Source of the DNA: Syntrophomonas sp.
GTDB lineage: Bacteria > Bacillota > Syntrophomonadia > Syntrophomonadales > Syntrophomonadaceae
DNA length: 8,461 nucleotides
Direction of reading: 5' to 3'
Assembly (NCBI GenBank): GCA_003558625.1
Contig: PWPP01000023.1
Coordinates: 1 to 8,461 of the forward strand
Part shown: positions 1 through 6,839 of the stretch, one piece after another
Numbering within the stretch: the stretch's first letter is position 1
Layout: each line of letters begins with the position of its first letter
Notes under the pieces: generated by a model
Told to the model about the DNA's origin: nothing
The model's input: only the letters and a program-made list of their open reading frames with translations
Database searches by the model: none
Made by a program: the position numbers and the translations under genes

Positions 1-2
1 CA

Positions 3-290
3 TTCATGCTCCCTTTGGAAATGGTCAGGCTGGGACCATCTGCCAGCAACAAGCAACCCTGGAGGATTATCCTGGACCGGGGGAAGGCACATTTTTATTT
101 GCAACGCACCCCAAACTACGGCAAAAACCTGGGCTATGATATTCAGATGATTGATATGGGCATAGCCTGCTGTCATTTCCACATCTCACAGGAAGAACTA
201 GGGGTTAAAGGATCCTGGACTAAAAAGGATCCCGGAATCCCGGTGCCGGAAGAACAGACCATCTATGTCTGTTCCTGGATTAAAGGCTAA
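3..290 (+). CDS. Nitroreductase-like protein, C-terminal part (5' truncated by window edge)
   Basis: The reading frame is open from the left edge and ends at TAA 288-290, so only about the last 95 residues are seen. The segment RLGPSASNKQPWR is the hallmark of the nitroreductase fold, where this loop contacts the phosphate and isoalloxazine of FMN. It most resembles the putative TM1586-type nitroreductases, in which two half-domains each carry an APSxxNxQPWR-like loop. Downstream, the DMGIACCHFHIS helix fits the conserved helix of that family. The likely role is a cytoplasmic FMN-dependent oxidoreductase acting through NAD(P)H; the substrate cannot be deduced. The gene converges on the methyltransferase gene at 438-1073, and no clear terminator lies in the 147 bp between them. 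Confidence 0.75.
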   Translation, partial: FMLPLEMVRLGPSASNKQPWRIILDRGKAHFYLQRTPNYGKNLGYDIQMIDMGIACCHFHISQEELGVKGSWTKKDPGIPVPEEQTIYVCSWIKG

Positions 291-437
291 CGAATAAGAA
301 TACGGTCCGGTCATGCCGGATATAAGAGATGTGTAACAGGATAGTTCGAGGAACCCCTCCTGGCATAATCATATTCATGAAGTAGGGCTTGCCTGTAAAA
401 GGAGAAAAGGATGGTAAAAGCCGGGTTTGGATGCAGA

Positions 438-1073
438 TCAGGCTTCGAACCGTATGAGATTTCCCGATGTTACCAGGCGGGAAAAATGCAAATGGGCCCG
501 GATCCAGCGCAAGGTATTCTGATGGTAGAAAAAAACATGGGTAGGGTCATTTTTATAATGCCATTTCATGAAATCGATGTCTTCGCTATAGATTTTGGTC
601 ATGCAGTATAAAACCCCGCCCGGCTTTAACAGAGACCGTAAAAGCCTGAATTCCCGCAAGGGATCCTGAAAATGCTCCATCACTTCACAGCAGGCGATGA
701 AATCATATCTGGCCTGCAGCACCTGGGGATTATTCCAGAAGAAAGGGTCATACAAGAGCAGGGAATAGCCTGCATCCTGCAGCAGCTTGGTGATGACCGG
801 GCCGGTTCCGGCACCGAAGTCCAGGCCTTTGGCTTCCGGAGTGAATTGCTCCTGAATGGCATCTGTGATGGGAGACACAAATCTCTGGTACCCGGGGTCA
901 TCCACACAGTTTTCATGCTGTTCATAACGGGCTCGTTCTTCTGCCGGTGACAAAAAGTGACGAGCATCCATCATGATGGCAGTGCATTTTTGACATTTAT
1001 AGTAATCCCGGTGGCGGAAGCTATGAAAGAACAGAGCCCGGGCATTACATAAGGTGCAATTCTTCAGTGGCAT
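438..1073 (-). CDS. Class I SAM-dependent methyltransferase with N-terminal zinc ribbon
   Basis: A 211-residue protein. The N-terminus holds two CxxC pairs (C6/C9 and C27/C30) that should form a small zinc ribbon. A Rossmann methyltransferase domain follows: motif I GLDFGAGTGP (about 83-92) for SAM binding, an acidic post-I strand ending LLYDP, a motif II-like stretch CCEVMEHFQDP (128-138), and LKPGG (149-153). It resembles a widespread group of methyltransferase type-11 proteins in which a YYxCxxC ribbon precedes the fold; their substrate is not established as far as I know. Two adjacent ATGs (1076 and 1073) are possible. The second is preferred because AAAGGA then lies 7 nt upstream, whereas it is only 4 nt from the first. 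The gene is divergent from prfC. A weak 66-codon frame on the opposite strand is treated as a shadow. Confidence 0.85.
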   Translation of the reverse strand: MPLKNCTLCNARALFFHSFRHRDYYKCQKCTAIMMDARHFLSPAEERARYEQHENCVDDPGYQRFVSPITDAIQEQFTPEAKGLDFGAGTGPVITKLLQDAGYSLLLYDPFFWNNPQVLQARYDFIACCEVMEHFQDPLREFRLLRSLLKPGGVLYCMTKIYSEDIDFMKWHYKNDPTHVFFYHQNTLRWIRAHLHFSRLVTSGNLIRFEA

Positions 1074-1181
1074 CATGGTATCCTTTTCAGTTTCATAGCG
1101 GTAATGGTTTTCAGAAATAATGGTACATGATTATGCTGTTATTGGCAATGGTATTGGTTTTTTGCCTGTCCAACCCGTTCT

Positions 1182-1210
1182 TTGCAAGTTCACAAACCTT
1201 AATTTATATG
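1182..1210 (+). promoter_or_regulatory. Putative sigma-70/sigma-A promoter for prfC
   Basis: TTGCAA (1182-1187), a 17-nt spacer and TATATG (1205-1210) make a reasonable vegetative promoter, about 50 nt upstream of the start codon chosen for prfC. Two further TATAAT boxes occur at 1229-1234 and 1239-1244, but neither has a -35 box at the right distance. The second overlaps the ATG at 1243. Judged from sequence match only. Confidence 0.45.
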
Positions 1211-1260
1211 TTATAAAGAAGGGTAGCTTATAATCACCTATAATGAAAGGATTAAAAAAT

Positions 1261-2856
1261 TTGACCACTATTGCATCTGAAGTAAAACGAAGACGCACTT
1301 TTGCCATCATCTCCCATCCGGATGCGGGGAAGACTACCCTGACGGAAAAACTGCTACTGTTCGGGGGAGCCATTCGTTTGGCGGGAACGGTCAAAGGGCG
1401 TAAGTCGAAAAAATTTGCCACCTCAGATTGGATGGAATTGGAAAAGCAGCGTGGGATCTCTGTAACTTCCAGCGCCATGCAGTTTAGCTATAACGATTAC
1501 AAGGTAAATATCCTCGATACTCCTGGACACCAGGATTTCAGTGAGGACACCTACCGTACCCTTTTAGCCGCCGACAGTGCGGTTATGCTTATTGATGCGG
1601 CCAAGGGGGTAGAGGCCCAGACAGTGAAGCTTTTCGAGGTATGCAGCCTGAGAGGCCTGCCCGTCTTTACCTTTATTAACAAACTGGACCGTTTTGGCAA
1701 AGACCCCCTGGAATTGTTGGAGGAAATTGAAAAGGTCCTGGGCATCCGTTCTTATCCCATGAACTGGCCTGTGGGCATGAATTATGATTTTAAAGGAGTC
1801 TATGACCGCCATAGGAACCGGTTGGAGTTCTTTGATAAACAGGACACCCAATCGCGAAAAACTATGTCTGTTAATGAGGCTTTGGAGCAAAACCTCATTA
1901 CCGATTTTCACCACCAAACTTTGCTGTCAGATCTGGAATTACTGGAAATTGCAGGAGATGAATATGATGAGGACCAGGTTTTACAGGGTCAGCTAACCCC
2001 GGTATTCTTTGGCAGTGCCCTGAATAACTTTGGGGTGCAGACTTTTCTGGAAGAGTACCTGGCCATTGCTCCTGCTCCCCGGGCTTATATAAGCAAGTCA
2101 GGTCCGGTGGATCCGGTAGAAAGCCCTTTTTCCGGGTTTGTTTTCAAGATCCAGGCCAACATGAACCCGGCTCATCGGGATCGGATCGCTTTCCTACGGG
2201 TTTGTTCCGGTAAATTTGCCAAAGGTTTGTCCGTATACCATATTCCTACGGGTAAAACCATCAAGCTGGCACAGCCCCAGCAGTTTTTTGCCCAGGAAAG
2301 GGATGTTATAGAAGAAGCGTATCCCGGAGATATCGTTGGGGTTTTTGACCCCGGGATTTTCAGTATCGGTGATACCGTATGCACCAGGGGGGATATTGAA
2401 TACAGCAAACCGCCCCAGTTTGCTCCGGAATGTTTTGCCCGCCTGGTCAACCGGGATACCGGCAAATACAAGCAGTTTCACAAAGGCCTGCACCAGCTTA
2501 TTGAAGAAGGCACTATCCAACTTTTTAAGACGGTGGGAGGCGCGGAGGAGCTGATTGTGGGAGCCGTGGGACAGCTTCAGTTTGACGTTTTCAGTTATCG
2601 CCTGCGGGAAGAGTACGGAGCCCAGGTGGCTTTTGAACCCATCCCTTATCAAATGGCGCGCTGGGTAAGATCCGGCGACCGACCCCTGGACGTAAAAAAG
2701 CTCCAGGTTCTGGGCGTAAAAACGGCGTATGACAGCAATGACCAGCCGGTAGTGCTGCTGGAGGCGGAATATGTTCTGCGCTGGCTGCAGGAAAAAAATC
2801 CCCAGGTCCGGTTTTTAGCCACTTCTTGCGAAGAGACCTTTCTGGGCATCAGCTGA
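1261..2856 (+). CDS. prfC: Peptide chain release factor 3 (RF3), translational GTPase
   Basis: RF3 is the class II release factor that uses GTP to recycle RF1/RF2 from the ribosome after peptide release. All GTPase motifs are present: P-loop SHPDAGKTT (residues 18-26 from the TTG start), RGISVTSS (switch I), DTPGHQDF (G3), NKLD (G4) and FFGSALNNFG (G5). The RF3-typical C-terminal domains follow, with VGAVGQLQFDVFSYRL. Length from this start is 531 residues, matching the usual 525-530. Two starts compete. ATG 1243 has no Shine-Dalgarno sequence and overlaps a TATAAT box. TTG 1261 has AAAGG 10 nt upstream and gives the compact family N-terminus ending in EVKRRRTFAIISH. TTG is preferred; the ATG would add six residues. 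The gene stands alone, convergent with the potassium channel gene, with no obvious terminator in the 71 bp between. Confidence 0.95.
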   Translation: MTTIASEVKRRRTFAIISHPDAGKTTLTEKLLLFGGAIRLAGTVKGRKSKKFATSDWMELEKQRGISVTSSAMQFSYNDYKVNILDTPGHQDFSEDTYRTLLAADSAVMLIDAAKGVEAQTVKLFEVCSLRGLPVFTFINKLDRFGKDPLELLEEIEKVLGIRSYPMNWPVGMNYDFKGVYDRHRNRLEFFDKQDTQSRKTMSVNEALEQNLITDFHHQTLLSDLELLEIAGDEYDEDQVLQGQLTPVFFGSALNNFGVQTFLEEYLAIAPAPRAYISKSGPVDPVESPFSGFVFKIQANMNPAHRDRIAFLRVCSGKFAKGLSVYHIPTGKTIKLAQPQQFFAQERDVIEEAYPGDIVGVFDPGIFSIGDTVCTRGDIEYSKPPQFAPECFARLVNRDTGKYKQFHKGLHQLIEEGTIQLFKTVGGAEELIVGAVGQLQFDVFSYRLREEYGAQVAFEPIPYQMARWVRSGDRPLDVKKLQVLGVKTAYDSNDQPVVLLEAEYVLRWLQEKNPQVRFLATSCEETFLGIS

Positions 2857-2927
2857 GGCAGCCCTTATTATTGCCCAATGGCCAAATACAGTATGCCGGA
2901 ATGCTATGCCTAAACACAGGGTGCCGG

Positions 2928-3731
2928 TCAGGGGTGGAATTTTTTCTGGCAATGGGGACAGGTTTCGGTTATTTTATCTTTGCGTCGGGCGGTGGTTTCT
3001 AAAAAGCCCGAAGCAAAGATCCCGGTAGGAAGAGCCACCAGGCCAACGCCGATTATGGAGATGATGCCGCCTAAAAATTTGCCCATGGTAGTAACCGGGG
3101 TGATGTCTCCGTAACCGACAGTGGTCAGGGTGGCGATTCCCCACCACATGGCTGCGGGAATACTGGAAAAGACATCCGGCTGGGCATTGTATTCGGCACA
3201 GTACATCAGGCTGGAGGCAAATAATAACAGGGTGAAAAGCAGGGTTATGGTAATAATCAGCTCTTCCTTCTTGTGCTTGATCACTTCTCCCATCATGGCC
3301 AGGGCTTCTACATAGCGGGCCAGTTTAAAGATCCTGAACAGCCGGAATAATCGCATGATTCTCAGGGCCCTCAAATCCAGGCCCAGGAACGATAAGACAA
3401 AGGGCAGGATTACTATCAAATCGATAATCATATAAGGCTTCAGGGCATAGCTGATTCTTCCGGTAAGGGGCTGGGTAAAACCTTCCTGGCTGGTGCAGCT
3501 CCACAGGCGCAAAACGTATTCGCCCATAAACACACTCAGGGAAAATGTCTCAAAAACATGGAAATAATAAGCGTATTGCCGGTTCCATTCGTCTACGGTG
3601 ACGAAAACAACTGCCAACAAGTTGAGCACAATCAGGGTTAACAAAAAACCATTAACCCAACTGCTCATTAAATCATTGGGATTTCGCACGTCCAATATTT
3701 CGTTGGTACGCTTTTTGACCATTGCTGACAT
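2928..3731 (-). CDS. Voltage-gated-type potassium channel (six transmembrane segments)
   Basis: A 267-residue inner-membrane channel subunit expected to form tetramers that conduct K+. Six hydrophobic segments are visible: S1 about 26-45, S2 57-77, S3 99-117, S4 around 119-140 with regularly spaced arginines (LRALRIMRLFRLFRIFKLAR), S5 156-176 and S6 218-242. The pore loop before S6 carries the K+ selectivity filter TTVGYGD (about 203-209). The S4 arginine ladder argues for voltage sensing rather than a simple KcsA-type pore. The short tail ends CPHCQKKFHP, a CxxC that could be half of a metal site. Start ATG 3729-3731 is supported by GAGGG 6 nt upstream; a second ATG lies three codons in. It is close to the KvAP-like and ion-transport-domain bacterial channels. 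No regulatory ligand domain is visible. Confidence 0.92.
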   Translation of the reverse strand: MSAMVKKRTNEILDVRNPNDLMSSWVNGFLLTLIVLNLLAVVFVTVDEWNRQYAYYFHVFETFSLSVFMGEYVLRLWSCTSQEGFTQPLTGRISYALKPYMIIDLIVILPFVLSFLGLDLRALRIMRLFRLFRIFKLARYVEALAMMGEVIKHKKEELIITITLLFTLLLFASSLMYCAEYNAQPDVFSSIPAAMWWGIATLTTVGYGDITPVTTMGKFLGGIISIIGVGLVALPTGIFASGFLETTARRKDKITETCPHCQKKFHP

Positions 3732-3745
3732 ATTTTTCCCTCATA

Positions 3746-3754
3746 ATTATAGCA
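3746..3754 (-). promoter_or_regulatory. Possible extended -10 element close to the channel gene
   Basis: On the minus strand TGC is followed directly by TATAAT, a perfect extended -10 (TGnTATAAT). No -35 match lies 16-18 nt upstream. Transcription from here would begin at about 3739-3740, inside the ribosome binding site, so the resulting mRNA would be almost leaderless. It may be a chance match. Confidence 0.25.
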
Positions 3755-3938
3755 GCCTGGGAAACAATACCGCCGGGTTACCTACCCCGGGTTTCATGTT
3801 ACTTTTCGCGATTCCTAATGTTGCATTGTATGTGGCTTCTGGCACAGGATATATAGGCAATAATCATGCTTTTAGGCTTTCACGGATTATGAGAAACAAA
3901 CCAAGAGTGATTGCGTTTATTTATCGCGGAATACTTTA

Positions 3939-3967
3939 AATATAGCCCAAATCCGCTCCTTGTGCAA
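3939..3967 (-). promoter_or_regulatory. Possible distal promoter for the channel gene
   Basis: On the minus strand TTGCAC (3967-3962), 17 nt and TATATT (3944-3939) could start a transcript at about 3932. That would give a leader of about 200 nt before the potassium channel gene. The -35 box is a weak match. Confidence 0.3.
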
Positions 3968-4156
3968 AGACTGCCTGGAGGGATCCCATAGCCGCTATTG
4001 GTAGTGACCAATCCCGGGCCGGATGGCAGGCCTGAAAAATTGAGGGCTAAGCCATGGTCCATGATGGAGAAATAAAGGGTTGTTTTGATTTTTGCAAAGG
4101 TTCAGCGGGGTTGAAAGGGGACAGCAAGGCAGTGGATTTTTTGAGTTTGGCCGGGG

Positions 4157-5056
4157 TTAGATGAGGGTATTTCTTAAAACCCCGATTTTTTCTATTTCAA
4201 GTTCTATTACATCACCGGGCTGCAGGTACCGGGGAGGACTGAAACCCATCCCCACTCCAGCCGGGGTTCCGGTAGCGATAATATCTCCGGCCTGCAGGGT
4301 AAATCCCCGGGAAAGGTCACTGATGATAGTGGGGAGGTCAAAGAGTAAATTTTTGGTGTTAGAATTCTGGCGCAACTCACCATTGACCCTGCTGCTTATC
4401 TGCAGGTGGATGGGAAAAGGCAGGTGGCTTTTATGCACGATGTAGGGCCCCAGAACAGAGAAACCATCCAGGCTTTTGCCTTTAATCCACTGTTTATGCC
4501 GGCGCTGGAGGTCCCGGGCGCTGAGATCGTTGAAAACGGAATAGCCAAACACATAATCTTCAGCTGCTGCAGGGGTAATATTGCTGCCATCTTTGCCGAT
4601 AATGAGGGCTAATTCTACCTCATAGTCCACTTCGGCGGTGATGGCCGGATGGCTGAAGATCTCTTCACCGGGTCCGGTGATCACAGCGGCCATTTTACCG
4701 AAATATACCGGGTATTCCATGGTTTGTAGTTTTTCTTCCTGGGTAACAGACTGAGATTCCCGGATATGATCCTGGTAATTCAAACCCAGGCAAATAATGT
4801 TGCGCCGGGGCCTGCGTATGGGGGCTAGCAATTTCACTGCTGCCACGGGACGGGAGGAGCGGTTAAGCAAATCAACATCATCCAGAGCCTGTTTTATGGT
4901 ATGTAGTTCTTCTGACGGGCCGCTTTGGATGAAATCCAGCAGGGAGCCGCGGAAACCAAGAGCCGGTATGGACTCTAAGGCAATGATTTTTTGCCGGTCT
5001 GCGACCAGTACCCCGGCGGTTTCTTTTCCCGCTTCGTCATAGTTGGCAAAATACAA
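4157..5056 (-). CDS. Fumarylacetoacetate hydrolase (FAH) family enzyme
   Basis: A 299-residue cytoplasmic metal-dependent enzyme. A short N-terminal domain (about 1-75) precedes the FAH fold. Family landmarks include CLGLNYQDHIRES (89-101), the metal-binding pair in VDYEVELA (E146 and E148), a further acidic ligand in VFNDLSARDLQ (D177), KGKSLDGFSVLGP (192-204) and the closing ATGTPAGVG (261-269). Relatives act as acylpyruvate hydrolases, oxaloacetate decarboxylases, 2-hydroxyhepta-2,4-diene-1,7-dioate isomerases or ureidoglycolate lyases; the sequence alone does not separate these. The start is TTG 5056-5054, strongly backed by an unusually good ribosome binding site 7 nt upstream. It lies 138 nt downstream of the RT gene on the same strand, so read-through is possible, though no functional link is evident. 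Confidence 0.92.
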   Translation of the reverse strand: MYFANYDEAGKETAGVLVADRQKIIALESIPALGFRGSLLDFIQSGPSEELHTIKQALDDVDLLNRSSRPVAAVKLLAPIRRPRRNIICLGLNYQDHIRESQSVTQEEKLQTMEYPVYFGKMAAVITGPGEEIFSHPAITAEVDYEVELALIIGKDGSNITPAAAEDYVFGYSVFNDLSARDLQRRHKQWIKGKSLDGFSVLGPYIVHKSHLPFPIHLQISSRVNGELRQNSNTKNLLFDLPTIISDLSRGFTLQAGDIIATGTPAGVGMGFSPPRYLQPGDVIELEIEKIGVLRNTLI

Positions 5057-5063
5057 GGCTTTT

Positions 5064-5075
5064 CCTCCTCCCCCC
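5064..5075 (-). promoter_or_regulatory. Very strong Shine-Dalgarno sequence fixing a TTG start
   Basis: On the minus strand GGGGGGAGGAGG ends 7 nt before TTG 5056. Its strength compensates for the weak start codon and is the main reason for accepting TTG as the start of the FAH family gene. Confidence 0.8.
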
Positions 5076-5108
5076 AGCCACTTCGGCGGCAGTATTTGGC
5101 ATGATTTA

Positions 5109-5125
5109 CCAGGAAAAAATCCTGG
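5109..5125. repeat. Perfect inverted repeat between RT and FAH family genes
   Basis: CCAGGA (5109-5114), five A and TCCTGG (5120-5125) form a 6-bp hairpin 70 nt downstream of the RT stop codon. On the minus strand the loop is all T and no T-run follows the stem, so it is not a standard terminator. It may mark the 3' end of the RT unit. A smaller dyad, TAATCC-G-GGATTA (5182-5194), directly abuts the RT stop. Confidence 0.5.
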
Positions 5126-5194
5126 GTTTACATGCTTATTTCTATTTCGCCACGTACGGACAGGATCCTTCAGGAACAGGGTAATCCGGGATTA

Positions 5195-6526
5195 TTATTC
5201 ACGGGTGTTGCGTTGCTGTTCTTCCGGGGCGGTGTTTTTCTTGGTCAGAAACAGATGCCGGGGTTTTTTATCCAGCATGAGGAATTCTTTGGCCAGGTTA
5301 TCCAGGAAAGGCACCGGCAAACGGGCAGGGATACTCCCTTCCACATAAAGCCCCGGAGCCACGTCGGTAATGGGAAGATAACCGGCTGCTTCGATTTTTT
5401 TAACCAATAGGGGAATATCTTCGGGATTGCCATACATTTTATCGTAAACTCGGGTTCCGTCCCGGAGCAAATGCAGCAGGCAACGGGCTCTCATTTGTCT
5501 TCTTTCCACTTTTCCTATCCTGGTGGTGCGCCGGGAGAACAAGGCCCCGATGGATGTGCCCGGCAATTCCAGCCAGGCGATAACCCCATGGCCATAAAAG
5601 CCATCCGGGACTTTCATGCAGTTTTTCCATCCGGTGGTTAAGGTGCTCATCCCCATAAAAAGGACGGGATCATTGGTGATGAAAACAGAGTCGCCCAGGG
5701 CTTGTTCGGGTATGACTTTTTGGGCCCATGCCTTCTTGATATCTACTGGCGGCAGCTTCCACAGTTTCCGCATTTCGTTTATGATCTGTTCCTCCTGGAG
5801 CAGATCACCCCGGAGCTCTTTCTTTTTTGGCGGCTTAAGTTTTATCCACTCTTCCAGGCCCCGGGCTTCCTGTTGATGGTGTTGGTGCCTGGCTGCCCGT
5901 AAACGGCGTTTGGTTTTGCGGGTGGGGAAAATATCATGCTGGCCGGTACCTATCCCGCAAATAATCCTGCGGCCGGAAGTGCTGCACTGGAGCCGGGTCA
6001 GGTCGGGGTTAACCTTAAAGCCGCAGCGAGTGGTGTTTTCCCCTATCTGATGCGGCAGCAAAGGGATCAGATCAGGATTATCAAAGGAAAAAGTCAAGTG
6101 ATCCGCATAACGGGTATATACAATTTTCTCCCCGGTTTTATCCAGGCACTTCTGCAGGGCTTTATCCATAGCTGCAGCCGCCAGATTGGCGATGGGGGGA
6201 GAAGTAGGAAGCCCCTGCCGGGCTACCCCATCCTCAAAGCATAAATAAATCTGCATTTTGGTCAGTTTACCTTTAACCTTGGCCGGAGTGACGGCTTCAA
6301 AATAATCCTGCAGGCTCATGGTCAGGGTATAAAGATAGCCGATATGGGCTATGGCATTGGTAACCAGAGATTTGCCGGGCATGGCACCATGCACAATCTC
6401 TGCATCGCAAAGCTGCATGGATTTTCGGTTGATTTCCCCCAGATGCCCCAGCAATAGATCTTTTTTTTCGGCACCCGGTTTCATGATGGTCAGGTTCTTT
6501 TTTGCCAGGTAGTTGGTTTTAGCCAT
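5195..6526 (-). CDS. Retron-like reverse transcriptase with a large extra C-terminal region
   Basis: A 443-residue protein from ATG 6526. The RT core covers about residues 30-225: HGAMPGKSLVTNAIAHIG contains NAIAH (57-61), matching the NAxxH region-X motif of retron RTs; D74 in SLQDYFEAV is the motif-A metal ligand; QGLPTSPPIANL (104-115) is the template-grip motif; YTRYADHLTF (137-146) is the catalytic box; GFKVNPDLTRLQ (169-180) and a basic thumb follow. The box is YADH, so the second catalytic aspartate is replaced by histidine. The fingers are short. Residues about 230-443 are not part of an RT; they include TNDPVLFMGMS, GWKNCM (299-304), RARCLLHLLRDGTRVYDKMYG and are otherwise unrecognised. 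No group II intron maturase or endonuclease motif is visible. GGGGAGG lies 14 nt before ATG, longer than ideal. The frame is open another 89 codons upstream, to GTG 6793, without a ribosome binding site. Whether it makes cDNA is unknown. Confidence 0.85.
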   Translation of the reverse strand: MAKTNYLAKKNLTIMKPGAEKKDLLLGHLGEINRKSMQLCDAEIVHGAMPGKSLVTNAIAHIGYLYTLTMSLQDYFEAVTPAKVKGKLTKMQIYLCFEDGVARQGLPTSPPIANLAAAAMDKALQKCLDKTGEKIVYTRYADHLTFSFDNPDLIPLLPHQIGENTTRCGFKVNPDLTRLQCSTSGRRIICGIGTGQHDIFPTRKTKRRLRAARHQHHQQEARGLEEWIKLKPPKKKELRGDLLQEEQIINEMRKLWKLPPVDIKKAWAQKVIPEQALGDSVFITNDPVLFMGMSTLTTGWKNCMKVPDGFYGHGVIAWLELPGTSIGALFSRRTTRIGKVERRQMRARCLLHLLRDGTRVYDKMYGNPEDIPLLVKKIEAAGYLPITDVAPGLYVEGSIPARLPVPFLDNLAKEFLMLDKKPRHLFLTKKNTAPEEQQRNTRE

Positions 6527-6548
6527 TGTCTTATCAAAAACCTCCCCG

Positions 6549-6556
6549 ATAACAAT
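6549..6556 (-). repeat. Candidate a2 arm (pairs with 6950-6957)
   Basis: ATTGTTAT on the minus strand, 22 nt before the RT ATG, is the exact reverse complement of ATAACAAT at minus 6957-6950. A G-U pair could extend it by one. It overlaps both the 6554-6584 hairpin and the small TTATC/GATAA stem around the ribosome binding site, so the pairings compete. An 8-nt match can arise by chance. Confidence 0.3.
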
Positions 6557-6584
6557 AAGGCCACCTGCAACAGGCGACCTTATT
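6554..6584 (-). repeat. 14-bp RNA-type hairpin just upstream of the RT gene
   Basis: Read on the minus strand, AATAAGGTCGCCTG, loop TTG and CAGGTGGCCTTATT pair over all 14 positions, twelve Watson-Crick and two G-U. Read on the plus strand the same two positions become A-C mismatches, which favours a folded transcript of the minus strand. No T-run follows, so it is not a terminator. Confidence 0.6.
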
Positions 6585-6711
6585 CCCGAAGCAATACCCA
6601 ATCCCAGGCCTAAGGCGAAGGATGTGCAATGGAGGTTCAATGTAGAGAGCAATAAGATTACATCAACTCCATCGCCCGGTCCCAATGCCTTTGTTTTACT
6701 GCTCCTCAAGC

Positions 6712-6738
6712 GGTTTACCCGGCGAAACGCCCGGGACC
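6712..6738 (-). repeat. GC-rich hairpin in the RT leader
   Basis: On the minus strand GGT-CCCGG-(G)-CG, loop TTT, CG-CCGGG-(TAA)-ACC makes a stem of ten Watson-Crick pairs with a bulged G and a 3-nt bulge. GGTCCC (minus 6738-6733) can alternatively pair with GGGACC (minus 6683-6678), suggesting a possible switch between two folds. Confidence 0.5.
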
Positions 6739-6839
6739 TAAAAACAGTAAAGCCGGGGTTGGGGTCATGCCATTTGGTGCAATAGGATCTCACAGGAAAA
6801 AAAGGGTCAGGGCATTTTTTGCAACCGGATTAAAAATTC

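Larger units (their letters stand above)
3732..4156. other. 425-bp intergenic region without a convincing gene
   Basis: This lies between the start of the channel gene and the end of the fumarylacetoacetate hydrolase family gene, both on the minus strand. Open frames here (for example a 60-codon one on the minus strand, 4062-3880) lack ribosome binding sites and look like noise. The stretch holds the promoter candidates listed separately and some small inverted repeats: ATAATC (3860-3865) with GATTAT (3885-3890), ATTGGT (3997-4002) with ACCAAT (4007-4012) around a 4-nt loop, and the palindrome CAGGCCTG (4027-4034). None has a following T-run, so no factor-independent terminator can be called for the upstream enzyme gene. 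Confidence 0.5.

Noticed and set aside
411..611. 66-codon frame on the plus strand with a good-looking GGAGA ribosome binding site
   Set aside because: It lies almost wholly antisense within the well-supported methyltransferase gene and its product has no recognisable features; the site in front of it appears to be a chance purine run.
3880..4062. 60-codon frame on the minus strand in the 425-bp gap
   Set aside because: No ribosome binding site before its ATG and no domain-like pattern; the same interval contains promoter-like elements instead.
5109..5125. Rho-independent terminator after the RT gene
   Set aside because: The stem is only 6 bp and the T-run is in the loop rather than after the stem.
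5195..6526. Diversity-generating retroelement RT
   Set aside because: No adenine-variable template/variable repeat pair or target gene was seen nearby, and the RT carries the retron-type NAxxH motif.
6794..6820. A-tract/T-tract pair as a terminator in the leader
   Set aside because: The pairing is only A-T around a loop that cannot pair, so it would be unstable; no GC stem precedes the T-run.
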